Positions 1 to 7,153 of a stretch of 8,008 bases of DNA are shown piece after piece. Under the pieces are notes generated by a model that saw only the letters and a program-made list of their open reading frames with translations, was not told the DNA's origin and did not search any database. Every line of letters starts with the position of its first letter. Within the stretch, counting starts at the first letter, position 1. A program made the translations under genes and the position numbers. Source of the DNA: JBFIHZ01 sp041601535. Its GTDB lineage: Bacteria; Pseudomonadota; Gammaproteobacteria; Xanthomonadales; SZUA-36. Location of the stretch: contig JBFIHZ010000181.1 in assembly GCA_041601535.1 (NCBI GenBank), positions 1-8,008 on the forward strand, given 5' to 3'.

Positions 1-1077
1 GGCATCATCGTGCCATGGAATTTTCCACTGCAGCTGGCCCTCTCGCCGCTGACATCGGTTTTGGCTGCCGGTAACCGTGCGATGGTGAAGATGTCGGAAA
101 ACTCACCGGCACTGGCCAGGCTGCTGGCAGACCGCTGCGGCGACTACTTTCCCCCCGACAAGTTGCAGATTTTCGTCGAAACCGGCGGCGTTGGCATCGA
201 GTTCTCACAGCTGCCGTTTGATCACCTGCTGTTTACCGGTTCCGGCCAGACCGGCCGTGCGGTGATGGCAGCGGCGGCAGCCAACCTGACGCCAGTGACG
301 CTGGAGCTTGGCGGCAAATCGCCAGCGGTGATTGCGCCTGACTTTCCGATGCGTAAGGCGGCCGAACGCATCGTGTACGCCAAACTGTTCAACGCAGGGC
401 AAATCTGCGTCACCGTGGATTATGTCTTCGTGCCTCGCCAACGGGTGGAGGAGTTCATCAGCGAAGCGAGCCGCGCCGCGCAGCGACTGTGCCCCGACAT
501 TCACTCCGCTGACCACACCTCCATCATCGACGACCGCTCGTTTGAGCGCCTGCAACAGGCACTGGACGATGCGCGCAGCAAAGGCGCGCGGCTGGTCAAT
601 CTCAGCAATGACCAGCAGGCCGATCCCGCCAGCCGTAAAATGCCGCTGTGGCTGGCACTGGACACCCGTGACGACATGCAGCTGATGCAGCGCGAAATTT
701 TTGGGCCGGTCTTGCCGGTGCTGCCCTATGATGAAGCTGGCGAAGTTGTTGAATCCATCCACAGCAGGGACCGGCCATTGGCTTTTTATCCCTTCACCCG
801 AAAGGCGGCGTTACAGGATTACTACCTGCAGCACGTAGCTTCCGGCGGCGTGTGCGTAAACGATGCCCTGTTACACGTGGGTCAGCACGATCTGCCGTTT
901 GGTGGAATCGGCGCCAGCGGCATGGGCCACTATCACGGCTACGAAGGGTTTGCCACGTTTTCCAAGTTGCGCCCGGTGTTTTACCAGGCACGGTTCAGCG
1001 CACTCAAATGGCTGCAACCACCGTACGGCAAGTTGGCCAGCCAGGTGCTGTCCTTCATACTCAGAATCAAATCCTGA
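1..1077 (+). CDS. Coniferyl-aldehyde-dehydrogenase-like ALDH, 5' end missing
   Basis: This is an NAD(P)-dependent aldehyde dehydrogenase that oxidises an aldehyde to its carboxylic acid in the cytoplasm. The frame is open from base 1, so the gene begins upstream; the GTG at base 10 lies inside the conserved PWNF motif and is not a start. Counting from the first codon, visible ALDH marks are PWNF (5-8), LELGGK with the general-base Glu (E102), the catalytic Cys in NAGQICV (C136), EIFGP (232-236) and, near the C-terminus, LPFGGIGASGMGHYHGYEGF. The last motif, together with LLHVGQHDLPFGG and the tail QPPYGKL, is characteristic of the coniferyl aldehyde dehydrogenase (CalB) subgroup. About 358 residues are present, and the family is about 470 long, so roughly 110-120 N-terminal residues are missing. 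Small oddities are KMSE where KPSE is usual, and ICVTVDYV where TCVAPDYV is usual. The stop lies 17 bases before the next gene, suggesting an operon. Family is secure; substrate is not. Confidence 0.93.
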   Translation, partial: GIIVPWNFPLQLALSPLTSVLAAGNRAMVKMSENSPALARLLADRCGDYFPPDKLQIFVETGGVGIEFSQLPFDHLLFTGSGQTGRAVMAAAAANLTPVTLELGGKSPAVIAPDFPMRKAAERIVYAKLFNAGQICVTVDYVFVPRQRVEEFISEASRAAQRLCPDIHSADHTSIIDDRSFERLQQALDDARSKGARLVNLSNDQQADPASRKMPLWLALDTRDDMQLMQREIFGPVLPVLPYDEAGEVVESIHSRDRPLAFYPFTRKAALQDYYLQHVASGGVCVNDALLHVGQHDLPFGGIGASGMGHYHGYEGFATFSKLRPVFYQARFSALKWLQPPYGKLASQVLSFILRIKS

Positions 1078-1094
1078 TACAGAAGAAACGACAC

Positions 1095-2516
1095 ATGCAA
1101 GAACTGCTTAAACAGATTGGCCGGATCACCGGCCCGGCGGGTCTGCTGACCGGCGATGATGTCACCGCCCGCAGTGAATCCTGGGTGACCAACGTACCTT
1201 GCAGGGCCAAAGCAATCGTGCGTCCGGCCAACACCGCTGAAGTATCTGCGGTCATGAAGTTATGCCACGCGGCCGGCCAGACCGTGGTTACGCACGGCGG
1301 ACTGACCGGGCTGGTGGATGGCGCATACAGCACGCCGAATGACCTGGTGTTGTCGCTGGAGCGCATGCGGCAGATTGACCCAATCGACAAAGACAACCGC
1401 ACCGTCAAGGTCCAGGCCGGCGCGGTGCTGCAATCCGTGCACGAAGTGGCCGCACAGGCCGAGCTGATGTTTCCTCTGGACCTGGGGGCGCGCGGCAGCG
1501 CCACTATAGGTGGCAATCTGTCCACCAACGCCGGCGGCAACAGCGTGATCCGTTATGGCATGGCGCGCGAGCAGGTGCTGGGCATTGAGGCGGTACTGGC
1601 TGATGGCACGGTGATTTCATCCCTCAACCAGGTCATCAAGAACAATACCGGCTACGATGTGAAGCAGCTTTTTATCGGCTCTGAAGGCACTCTGGGCATC
1701 ATCACCCAGGCCGTTCTGCGCTTGCGTCCCTTACTGCGCAGCCGGCAAACCGCACTGGTGGCCATCAACCGATTCAGTGATGTGACGCGCTTCCTGCGCC
1801 TGATGGACGCCGGCCTGGGCGGCAGCCTGAGCGCGTTTGAAGTCATGTGGAACGATTTCTATTCGCTGATCGTGGTGGAAGGCGGGGAACATGGCCAGCC
1901 ACTGGGGCCGGACCACGCTTACTACGTACTACTGGAGGCCTCCGGCGGCCATGAAGATACCGACCAGGCCCGTTTCGACCAGGCGCTGGAACAAGCCTAT
2001 GATGCCGGCCTGGTCGCCGACGCCGTGGTGGCGCAAAGCAGCCGGCAGCGCGAGGAGTTATGGGCCATACGGGATGACATTGACGGGCTGGTGAGGGGGC
2101 TCAACCCGGCCATTACATTTGATGTCAGCCTGGGCCTGGCTGATATGAACGAATATGTCGACAAGGTCCGCGCCGCCCTGCAGGCGCTGTGGCCGCAGCT
2201 TCGCATGGTGGTCTTTGGCCATCTGGGCGATGGCAATATTCACCTGGTATTGACGGTCGGCAGCAACGCCAATGACGTGGTGTATGCGGTGGAAGAAGTC
2301 GTCTATCGCGAATTGCAGCCTTTCGCCGGCATTATTTCAGCCGAGCACGGCATTGGCCTGCTGAAAAAGGACTTTCTGCACTGTTCACGCAGCCCCGATG
2401 AAATCGCCCTGATGCGCAGCCTGAAAAACGCCCTGGACCCGCTGGGCATACTTAACCCCGGCAAGGTTCTGCCAGATGCGAAGGCATGCATCACCACAGC
2501 GGAGCAAAGCGCATGA
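1095..2516 (+). CDS. FAD-linked D-2-hydroxyacid dehydrogenase (GlcD/D2HGDH family)
   Basis: This is a complete 473-residue flavoprotein of the VAO/PCMH family with a C-terminal FAD-oxidase domain, like D-lactate, D-2-hydroxyglutarate and glycolate dehydrogenase GlcD. The expected reaction is oxidation of a D-2-hydroxyacid to a 2-oxoacid, with electrons passed to quinone or another carrier. The N-terminal FAD-binding half shows HGGLTGLVDGA (from H67), GSATIGGNLSTNAGGN (134-149) and GSEGTLG (195-201). The C-terminal half carries GHLGDGNIHL (375-384) and SAEHGIG (415-421), then NPGKVLP (454-460). H376, H383 and E417 match the metal ligands known in D-2-hydroxyglutarate dehydrogenases, and H418 the active-site His. 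The frame is open upstream to 852, but the ATG at 1095 fits the normal family N-terminus and avoids overlap with the ALDH. A weak purine-rich AGAAGAAA precedes it. The stop overlaps the next start as ATGA. No Fe-S domain is fused. The exact hydroxyacid is unknown; a mandelate-like or other aryl hydroxyacid is inferred only from neighbours. Confidence 0.93.
   Translation: MQELLKQIGRITGPAGLLTGDDVTARSESWVTNVPCRAKAIVRPANTAEVSAVMKLCHAAGQTVVTHGGLTGLVDGAYSTPNDLVLSLERMRQIDPIDKDNRTVKVQAGAVLQSVHEVAAQAELMFPLDLGARGSATIGGNLSTNAGGNSVIRYGMAREQVLGIEAVLADGTVISSLNQVIKNNTGYDVKQLFIGSEGTLGIITQAVLRLRPLLRSRQTALVAINRFSDVTRFLRLMDAGLGGSLSAFEVMWNDFYSLIVVEGGEHGQPLGPDHAYYVLLEASGGHEDTDQARFDQALEQAYDAGLVADAVVAQSSRQREELWAIRDDIDGLVRGLNPAITFDVSLGLADMNEYVDKVRAALQALWPQLRMVVFGHLGDGNIHLVLTVGSNANDVVYAVEEVVYRELQPFAGIISAEHGIGLLKKDFLHCSRSPDEIALMRSLKNALDPLGILNPGKVLPDAKACITTAEQSA
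2501..2504 (+). promoter_or_regulatory. Ribosome binding site GGAG that fixes the start of the TPP enzyme
   Basis: GGAG lies eight bases before the ATG at 2513, inside the end of the preceding gene. It supports 2513 rather than the in-frame ATG at 2486, which would only add ten residues including a run of three histidines and has no comparable site in front of it. The chosen start also creates an ATGA overlap, typical of translational coupling. Confidence 0.7.
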
Positions 2517-4111
2517 ACGGCGCCGAGAACCTGCTGGAAACGCTGGTCGCCAGCGGCATGGAAATCTGCTTCGCCAACCCGGGCACGTCCGAGATGCAGC
2601 TGGTTTCCGCTATTGGCAACCGGCCCGACATGCGCGCGGTTTTATGCCTGTTTGAAGGCGTGGTGGCCGGTGCCGCCGATGGCTATGCGCGCATGGCCGA
2701 CAAGCCGGCCCTGACCCTGCTGCACCTGGGGTCCGGCTTCGCCAACAGCATGGCCAACCAGCACAATGCAATGCGTGCCCACGTGCCGCTGGTCAACATG
2801 GTGGGAGACCATGCCACCTGGCACGTCAAATACGATGCGCCGCTGACTTCTGACGTGGCGGCTCATGCCGCCATTTCCTCAAGCTGGGTGCGGGCCTCCA
2901 CCTCGGCCGATGACCTGGCGCTGGCCGGTGCGCAGGCGGTCCATGCCGCGCTGCAGGGCGCGGGCAAGATCGCCACCTTTATCGCCCCGGCCAACCATGC
3001 CTGGGAAGCGGCTACCCAAAAGGTAAACCCCCTGCCCCGCCCGCAACGGCCACAGGCACCCGCGGCAGCCATAGAGCAGGCTGCAGCCCTGTTGACGGCA
3101 GGCGGACAGGCCGGCAACTGTGCGCTGTTTCTGGGTGGGCAGGCCTTGCGTGAAAACAACCTGCAACTGGCGGCACAGATCGCTGAAACCACCGGAGCAC
3201 GGCTGATGTGCGAGACGTTTCCGGCGCGCCTGCAGCGGGGCAAAGGCCGCCCGCTTGTGCAACGGCTGCCCTATTTCGCCGAGCCTGCCGCCGCCCAGCT
3301 GCAGGACCTCGATCGCATGATACTGATCGGCGCCAAGGCGCCGGTATCGTTTTTTGCCTATCCCGGCAAAGCCAGCTGGCTGGCACCGGAAGACTGCGAA
3401 ATGGCCACGCTGGCCGAAGTCGACCAGGACATCCACGCTGCGTTGGCTGCACTGGCGCAGCGTTTGGGGCTTGACCCGGAAAAGGCAGGCGGCGCCGATT
3501 CCCCCGGCGCGGAAACGGCTGCCACAGCAACGCCGCCTGAGCCCGAATCTGAGCCCGATAAACTGACGCCGCTGGCGATTGGCCAAAGCCTGGCGCGCAT
3601 GCTGCCGGAAAATGCCATCGTGGTGGACGAAGCCGCCACCTGTGGCCTGAAACTTTTTGCCGTTACCGAGCAGGCCGCCGCGCACGACTGGCTGACGCTG
3701 ACCGGCGGTGCCATTGGCCAGGGCTTGCCGTTGAGCCTGGGCGCGGCGCTGGCCTGCCCGGACCGCAAAGTGGTCAACCTGCAGGCCGACGGCAGTGCGA
3801 TGTACACCGTGCAGGCGTTGTGGAGCATGGCACGCGAGCAAACCGACGTGGTCTGCGTGATCATGAACAACCGCAGTTATGCCATCCTCAATATTGAACT
3901 GGCACGCGTGGGCGCCACCGCACCCACCCCGAAAACCCTTTCCATGCTGGATTTGTCCAGGCCGGACCTTGATTGGGTGTCGCTGGCCACTGGCATGGGC
4001 GTGCCAGCCAGCCGGGCGGAAACGCCTCGGCAGTTTGAAACCCAACTGGCCGCCGCTCTGAGCCAGCCCGGGCCGCATCTGATTGAAGCGCTGGTGGTAC
4101 AAAACATGTGA
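2513..4111 (+). CDS. TPP-dependent 2-oxoacid decarboxylase-like enzyme (benzoylformate decarboxylase/acetolactate synthase superfamily)
   Basis: This is a complete 532-residue thiamine-diphosphate enzyme with the usual three domains: an N-terminal pyrimidine-binding domain (about 1-170), a central domain (about 185-320) and a C-terminal pyrophosphate-binding domain (about 350-532). E48 in CLFEGVVAGAADGYARM is the conserved Glu that activates the cofactor. The Mg-diphosphate motif is ADGS (425-428) followed by NN at 452-453. NPGTSE near residue 23 and H71 in LLHLG align by eye with the active-site Ser and His regions of benzoylformate decarboxylase (528 residues). Homologues are often labelled 'acetolactate synthase large subunit', but no small regulatory subunit gene follows, so a decarboxylase or carboligase role in catabolism is more likely. 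A Pro/Glu/Ala-rich linker (about 325-350, with PPEPESEPD) separates the middle and C-terminal domains and may be flexible. It overlaps the dehydrogenase gene by four bases and is the last gene before a strong terminator. Substrate is unproven. Confidence 0.9.
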   Translation: MNGAENLLETLVASGMEICFANPGTSEMQLVSAIGNRPDMRAVLCLFEGVVAGAADGYARMADKPALTLLHLGSGFANSMANQHNAMRAHVPLVNMVGDHATWHVKYDAPLTSDVAAHAAISSSWVRASTSADDLALAGAQAVHAALQGAGKIATFIAPANHAWEAATQKVNPLPRPQRPQAPAAAIEQAAALLTAGGQAGNCALFLGGQALRENNLQLAAQIAETTGARLMCETFPARLQRGKGRPLVQRLPYFAEPAAAQLQDLDRMILIGAKAPVSFFAYPGKASWLAPEDCEMATLAEVDQDIHAALAALAQRLGLDPEKAGGADSPGAETAATATPPEPESEPDKLTPLAIGQSLARMLPENAIVVDEAATCGLKLFAVTEQAAAHDWLTLTGGAIGQGLPLSLGAALACPDRKVVNLQADGSAMYTVQALWSMAREQTDVVCVIMNNRSYAILNIELARVGATAPTPKTLSMLDLSRPDLDWVSLATGMGVPASRAETPRQFETQLAAALSQPGPHLIEALVVQNM

Positions 4112-4136
4112 GGGCCTGAGTGCCGGAATAATGCGT

Positions 4137-4172
4137 ACATGAAAAAGCCCCGTTGCCGGGGCTTTTTCATGT
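4137..4172. terminator. Bidirectional intrinsic terminator between convergent genes
   Basis: This is a perfect inverted repeat: the arm ACATGAAAAAGCCCCG (4137-4152), a TTGC loop and the exact reverse complement (4157-4172). The GC-rich core is flanked by A5 on one side and T5 on the other, so it reads as a hairpin followed by a U-tract on either strand. It sits 25 bases after the TPP-enzyme stop and 31 bases beyond the receptor stop, so it can end both transcripts. Confidence 0.92.
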
Positions 4173-4203
4173 TTCAACCGGGCCGTCGCCCGTTGCTGAT
4201 ACC

Positions 4204-7080
4204 TTACATCTCAAAGATCGCCCGTACGTACCAGAACTGACCGCCAATGGCATGCAGCGTGCCGTCGAGGCTGTTCAGGTCGCAGGAGTAGCAGATGGGC
4301 GGGCGTTCATCAAACACGTTATTGACGCCCACCGAGAAGGTCCACTGGCCATCACTGAACCCGGAAGGCGACCAGCTGACCTGTGCATCGGTATAGAACA
4401 CGCTGCTCATGTGGTTGGTGTCGGGCCCGTTGGAGCACAGATCAAACAGTTCGAAGTCGGCCACCAGCCCCTGGCAGTTTTCGGTCAGGGAACTCAGGTA
4501 GCGGAAGCTCAGGCGGGCGAACCAGTCATTCTTGAACCAGTCGGTATTCAGCGTTGACTTGGTTTCCACGTAACCACGGGTTGGCGAACCCACCTCGAAG
4601 CCCTTGCGGTCGATGCGGGTAAAGCCACCACTGCTGTTGGCGATCAGTTCGTCGTAATCCAGCAGGAAGGAGGTTAACAACTGGAAACGCAGCCGGCCAA
4701 AACTGCTCTCGCTGGTGGACAGGTCCAGGTTAAGGTCGATGCCGGAGGTTTCAATGCCGCCAATGTTCTGCAGTATGCCGCCAATGCTGGTAATGGTGCC
4801 GCTGGCGTTACGATTGATGGCGTTGCAGAAAATGGGCTGCAGGGTTTCGATACAACCGTTCAGCAGGTCCTGCGCATTGGGTGCCTGAATGGCACCTTCC
4901 ACATCGATGTCGTAGTAGTTCACCTCAACCAGGAAACTGTCGATACCACCGACATTCTCCACCGGCGTGTCCCAGCTGAATCCGGCGGTAAACGAGTCTG
5001 ACGTTTCCGGCTTCAGCTCCGGGTTGCCGCCGGTGTCCACCGAGATCTGTGGGTTGATCTGGCTGTAATCCGCGGGCACGCCCAAGGCCGCACAATTGGC
5101 CGCATCAGCCGGTGCCACGTTGGAGCACCGGTCGGTAATGGCGGCGTCAAAACGCGAACCCAGGTTGAACAGCTCACCGATATTCGGCGCGCGGAACCCT
5201 TCGGAATAATTGGCGCGGAACGTCAGGTTTTCTGTTGGCGCCCAGTTGATGGCCAGTTTGCCCACGGTATCGCTCTCGAACAGGTCGTAATCGGAATAGC
5301 GCATGGCGGCGCTGATATTGAGCAGATGGGCGCCCGGCTGGTCGGCCAGGATCGGTACGATGACTTCGCCGTAAAGTTCATCCACATCAACACCACCCGT
5401 GGTTGGCGTGGTCGGCACGTCAGCGGTCTCACCGGCAGCCACTACCGGGTCCGGAACAAATGAGCCGTCTTCTTCACGGTGTTCAAAACCGATCGCAAAA
5501 CCCACTGGCCCGGCCGGTAAATCAAACAGGTCGCCGGCCAGGTTGGCGGTGAAATCAAACAGCTCCTGGTCACTGGTATCAACACCGGTATAGGTGACGA
5601 AGTCCAGCATTTCCTGGGTCATGGAACCCTCACCCACAATGTTCAGCGGCACGCAGCCGAAGGTCGCCGCACACACATCGGTCGGGCCCAGCGCAATCGC
5701 AATGCTGCGCGCGTTGAACTGGTTCAGCTTGGTCTGTTTGGCATTGTTTTCCGACCAGACCACGGAGAAATCCCAGAACATTTCCCTGCCGCCGGCATCA
5801 AACTGTCCATCCACGCCAGCCGACAGGTACCAGGTGTCCACATCCTGGTTGAAAATACGCGGACCGGCTTCGATCGGCCGGCGACCAAAGAAAGATATAT
5901 TGTTCGGACCCAGATCAATCCCGAACGGGTTGTAGGGATGGTCGGCCGGCCAGAACACGTTGGTCATGTAAAACGTCGAGCCACCGTCCGGACCAAAGAA
6001 CAACGGTACCGGTGCCGCCTGGCCTTGTGACTTACGGTTGTTGTAACTGGCCAGCACGCGGATCATGGTGTTTTCGGTCAGGTCATACTCGGCCTTGCCG
6101 AACACGCTCAAACGTTCATTCGGCGTGACCAGGTGATTGAACGGCTGATAGTTGAAGCGGTCGGCCAGCGCGAAATCGTGGAACCCGTCGTTTTCCTGGT
6201 CGTTGGGGTTCCACACCGGGTTGCTTACGCCGGCGTTTGGCGCCAGGCTGACAATACCACCCACAACCGGGTCAAAGAAACGGAAGCGTCCGGCCGGGGT
6301 GCCGGAACTGACACCAAACGGGAAACCGGGAATCGGGTAGACCGACTCCTTGCGGTCGGCGGTATTGACGGCTTTCTGGTCGGTATAGCTGATGTCCAGC
6401 AGCGCCCGGGCCCGTTCACCAGCGGCACCAAAGCGCACGTCAAACTCGGCGGTTTCGCCGTCACCTTCCTCGTACTGGCCGTAGTACGCCGAAGCCTTGA
6501 GCGAGTCATAGTCATCCTGGGTGATGATATTCAACACACCACCGATGGCATCGGAGCCGTATACCGCCGATGCGCCGTCTTGCAGGATTTCGATGGATTT
6601 CACCGCATTGGTGGGAATCGAGTTCAGGTCCACCGCACCGGATACGCCGGAACCCGACGAGCCCTTGATCCAGCGGCGGCCATCGACCAGCACCAGCACG
6701 CGCTTGGATGAAAGGTAGCGCAAATCGATTTCAGCGGCGCCTGCACCGATACCGCCACCATCCGGGGGAAAGCCCAGGTTGCCGGACGCGTTATTGGTGC
6801 CGTTGATCGCCGAGCCGGAAATCGCCAGCCGTTGCACAAAATCCGCCAACGAGGTCGCGCCGGTGGCGCGCATGTCTTCGGCGGTCAGGGTGAGTACCGG
6901 CAAGCGCTGATCCAGGGGGTCCTGGCGGATGCGGGAACCGGTGATAACCACTTCTTCCAGCGCGCTGTCTTCGTCATCACCGCTTTGCGCGCTGACCGGG
7001 CCGCTGAACACCAGAGTGGTGGTAAACAAAACACTTGCTAAAAGAGCCGTAACGTATCGACTACAGGTAATGCGATTCAT
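4204..7080 (-). CDS. TonB-dependent outer-membrane receptor, long type
   Basis: This is a complete 958-residue outer-membrane active transporter energised by TonB-ExbBD. Residues 1-31 form a signal peptide with a hydrophobic core and predicted cleavage after VSA. Just behind it, an acidic stretch and EEVVITGSR (42-50) form a likely TonB box. The plug domain spans about 55-190 and shows VDGRRW (132-137), then NSIPTNAVKSIEILQDGAS and YGSDAIGGVLNIITQD ending near 190. The rest is the beta-barrel, including NPELKPE (686-692) and, near the C-terminus, VGVNNVFDERPP. The protein ends in aromatic-rich WYVRAIFEM, where most relatives end in Phe. Several closely spaced Cys pairs (for example DVCAATFGC, CSNVAPADAANC, CYSC) probably lie in surface loops. 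The start is supported by AGGAGA seven bases upstream. There is no N-terminal signalling domain of the FecA type. The substrate is unknown: this long class imports iron complexes but also sugars, peptides and other nutrients. A Fur-like site in the promoter hints at iron. Confidence 0.95.
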   Translation of the reverse strand: MNRITCSRYVTALLASVLFTTTLVFSGPVSAQSGDDEDSALEEVVITGSRIRQDPLDQRLPVLTLTAEDMRATGATSLADFVQRLAISGSAINGTNNASGNLGFPPDGGGIGAGAAEIDLRYLSSKRVLVLVDGRRWIKGSSGSGVSGAVDLNSIPTNAVKSIEILQDGASAVYGSDAIGGVLNIITQDDYDSLKASAYYGQYEEGDGETAEFDVRFGAAGERARALLDISYTDQKAVNTADRKESVYPIPGFPFGVSSGTPAGRFRFFDPVVGGIVSLAPNAGVSNPVWNPNDQENDGFHDFALADRFNYQPFNHLVTPNERLSVFGKAEYDLTENTMIRVLASYNNRKSQGQAAPVPLFFGPDGGSTFYMTNVFWPADHPYNPFGIDLGPNNISFFGRRPIEAGPRIFNQDVDTWYLSAGVDGQFDAGGREMFWDFSVVWSENNAKQTKLNQFNARSIAIALGPTDVCAATFGCVPLNIVGEGSMTQEMLDFVTYTGVDTSDQELFDFTANLAGDLFDLPAGPVGFAIGFEHREEDGSFVPDPVVAAGETADVPTTPTTGGVDVDELYGEVIVPILADQPGAHLLNISAAMRYSDYDLFESDTVGKLAINWAPTENLTFRANYSEGFRAPNIGELFNLGSRFDAAITDRCSNVAPADAANCAALGVPADYSQINPQISVDTGGNPELKPETSDSFTAGFSWDTPVENVGGIDSFLVEVNYYDIDVEGAIQAPNAQDLLNGCIETLQPIFCNAINRNASGTITSIGGILQNIGGIETSGIDLNLDLSTSESSFGRLRFQLLTSFLLDYDELIANSSGGFTRIDRKGFEVGSPTRGYVETKSTLNTDWFKNDWFARLSFRYLSSLTENCQGLVADFELFDLCSNGPDTNHMSSVFYTDAQVSWSPSGFSDGQWTFSVGVNNVFDERPPICYSCDLNSLDGTLHAIGGQFWYVRAIFEM

Positions 7081-7087
7081 TATTTAT

Positions 7088-7093
7088 TCTCCT
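7088..7093 (-). promoter_or_regulatory. Strong ribosome binding site of the TonB-dependent receptor
   Basis: On the minus strand AGGAGA stands seven bases before the ATG at 7080, with an A/T-rich spacer. It is close to the ideal Shine-Dalgarno sequence and confirms the start that gives a proper signal peptide. Confidence 0.85.
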
Positions 7094-7124
7094 GTACCTA
7101 AACGCAGTTAATGGTTTTTTAACA

Positions 7125-7153
7125 TTTACATGCGAATGATAATCGAAACGCAA
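7125..7153 (-). promoter_or_regulatory. Candidate sigma-70 promoter of the receptor gene
   Basis: Read on the minus strand, TTGCGT (7153-7148) and TGTAAA (7130-7125) are separated by exactly 17 bases, with three and four matches to the -35 and -10 consensus. A run of eight T on the same strand lies directly upstream of the -35 and could act like an UP element. The transcript would have a leader of roughly 35-40 bases. The match is moderate, and the call rests on spacing and position. Confidence 0.45.
7131..7145 (-). promoter_or_regulatory. Fur-like operator inside the receptor promoter spacer
   Basis: On the plus strand TGCGAATGATAATCG fits the 7-1-7 Fur-box pattern TGATAAT-N-ATTATCA at ten of fourteen positions and contains the unbroken core ATGATAATC of the classical 19-bp box. 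It fills almost the whole spacer between the candidate -35 and -10 elements, where a bound repressor would block RNA polymerase. Iron-repressed expression of the receptor is the natural inference. The flank on the far side does not complete the 19-bp palindrome, so this may be a weak site or chance. Confidence 0.45.

Noticed and set aside
205..762. A 185-codon minus-strand frame inside the aldehyde dehydrogenase
   Set aside because: It is the shadow of a strongly supported ALDH; no ribosome binding site or domain is seen.
852..1094. Upstream extension of the FAD dehydrogenase frame by 81 codons
   Set aside because: It would overlap the conserved end of the ALDH; the translated extension is Arg-rich, and the family N-terminus begins at the ATG at 1095.
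2879..4177. A 432-codon open frame on the minus strand opposite the TPP enzyme
   Set aside because: It is antisense to a gene with clear catalytic motifs, has no recognisable domain, is rich in Arg/Gln/His as expected from GC-rich antisense frames, and starts near the terminator hairpin.
4153..4557. A 134-codon plus-strand frame beginning in the terminator and running into the receptor gene
   Set aside because: The start lies in the terminator loop, and the rest is antisense to the conserved C-terminal barrel of the receptor.
6133..6711. A 192-codon plus-strand frame opposite the receptor plug region
   Set aside because: It is antisense to the conserved plug motifs; the frame is open because of codon bias.
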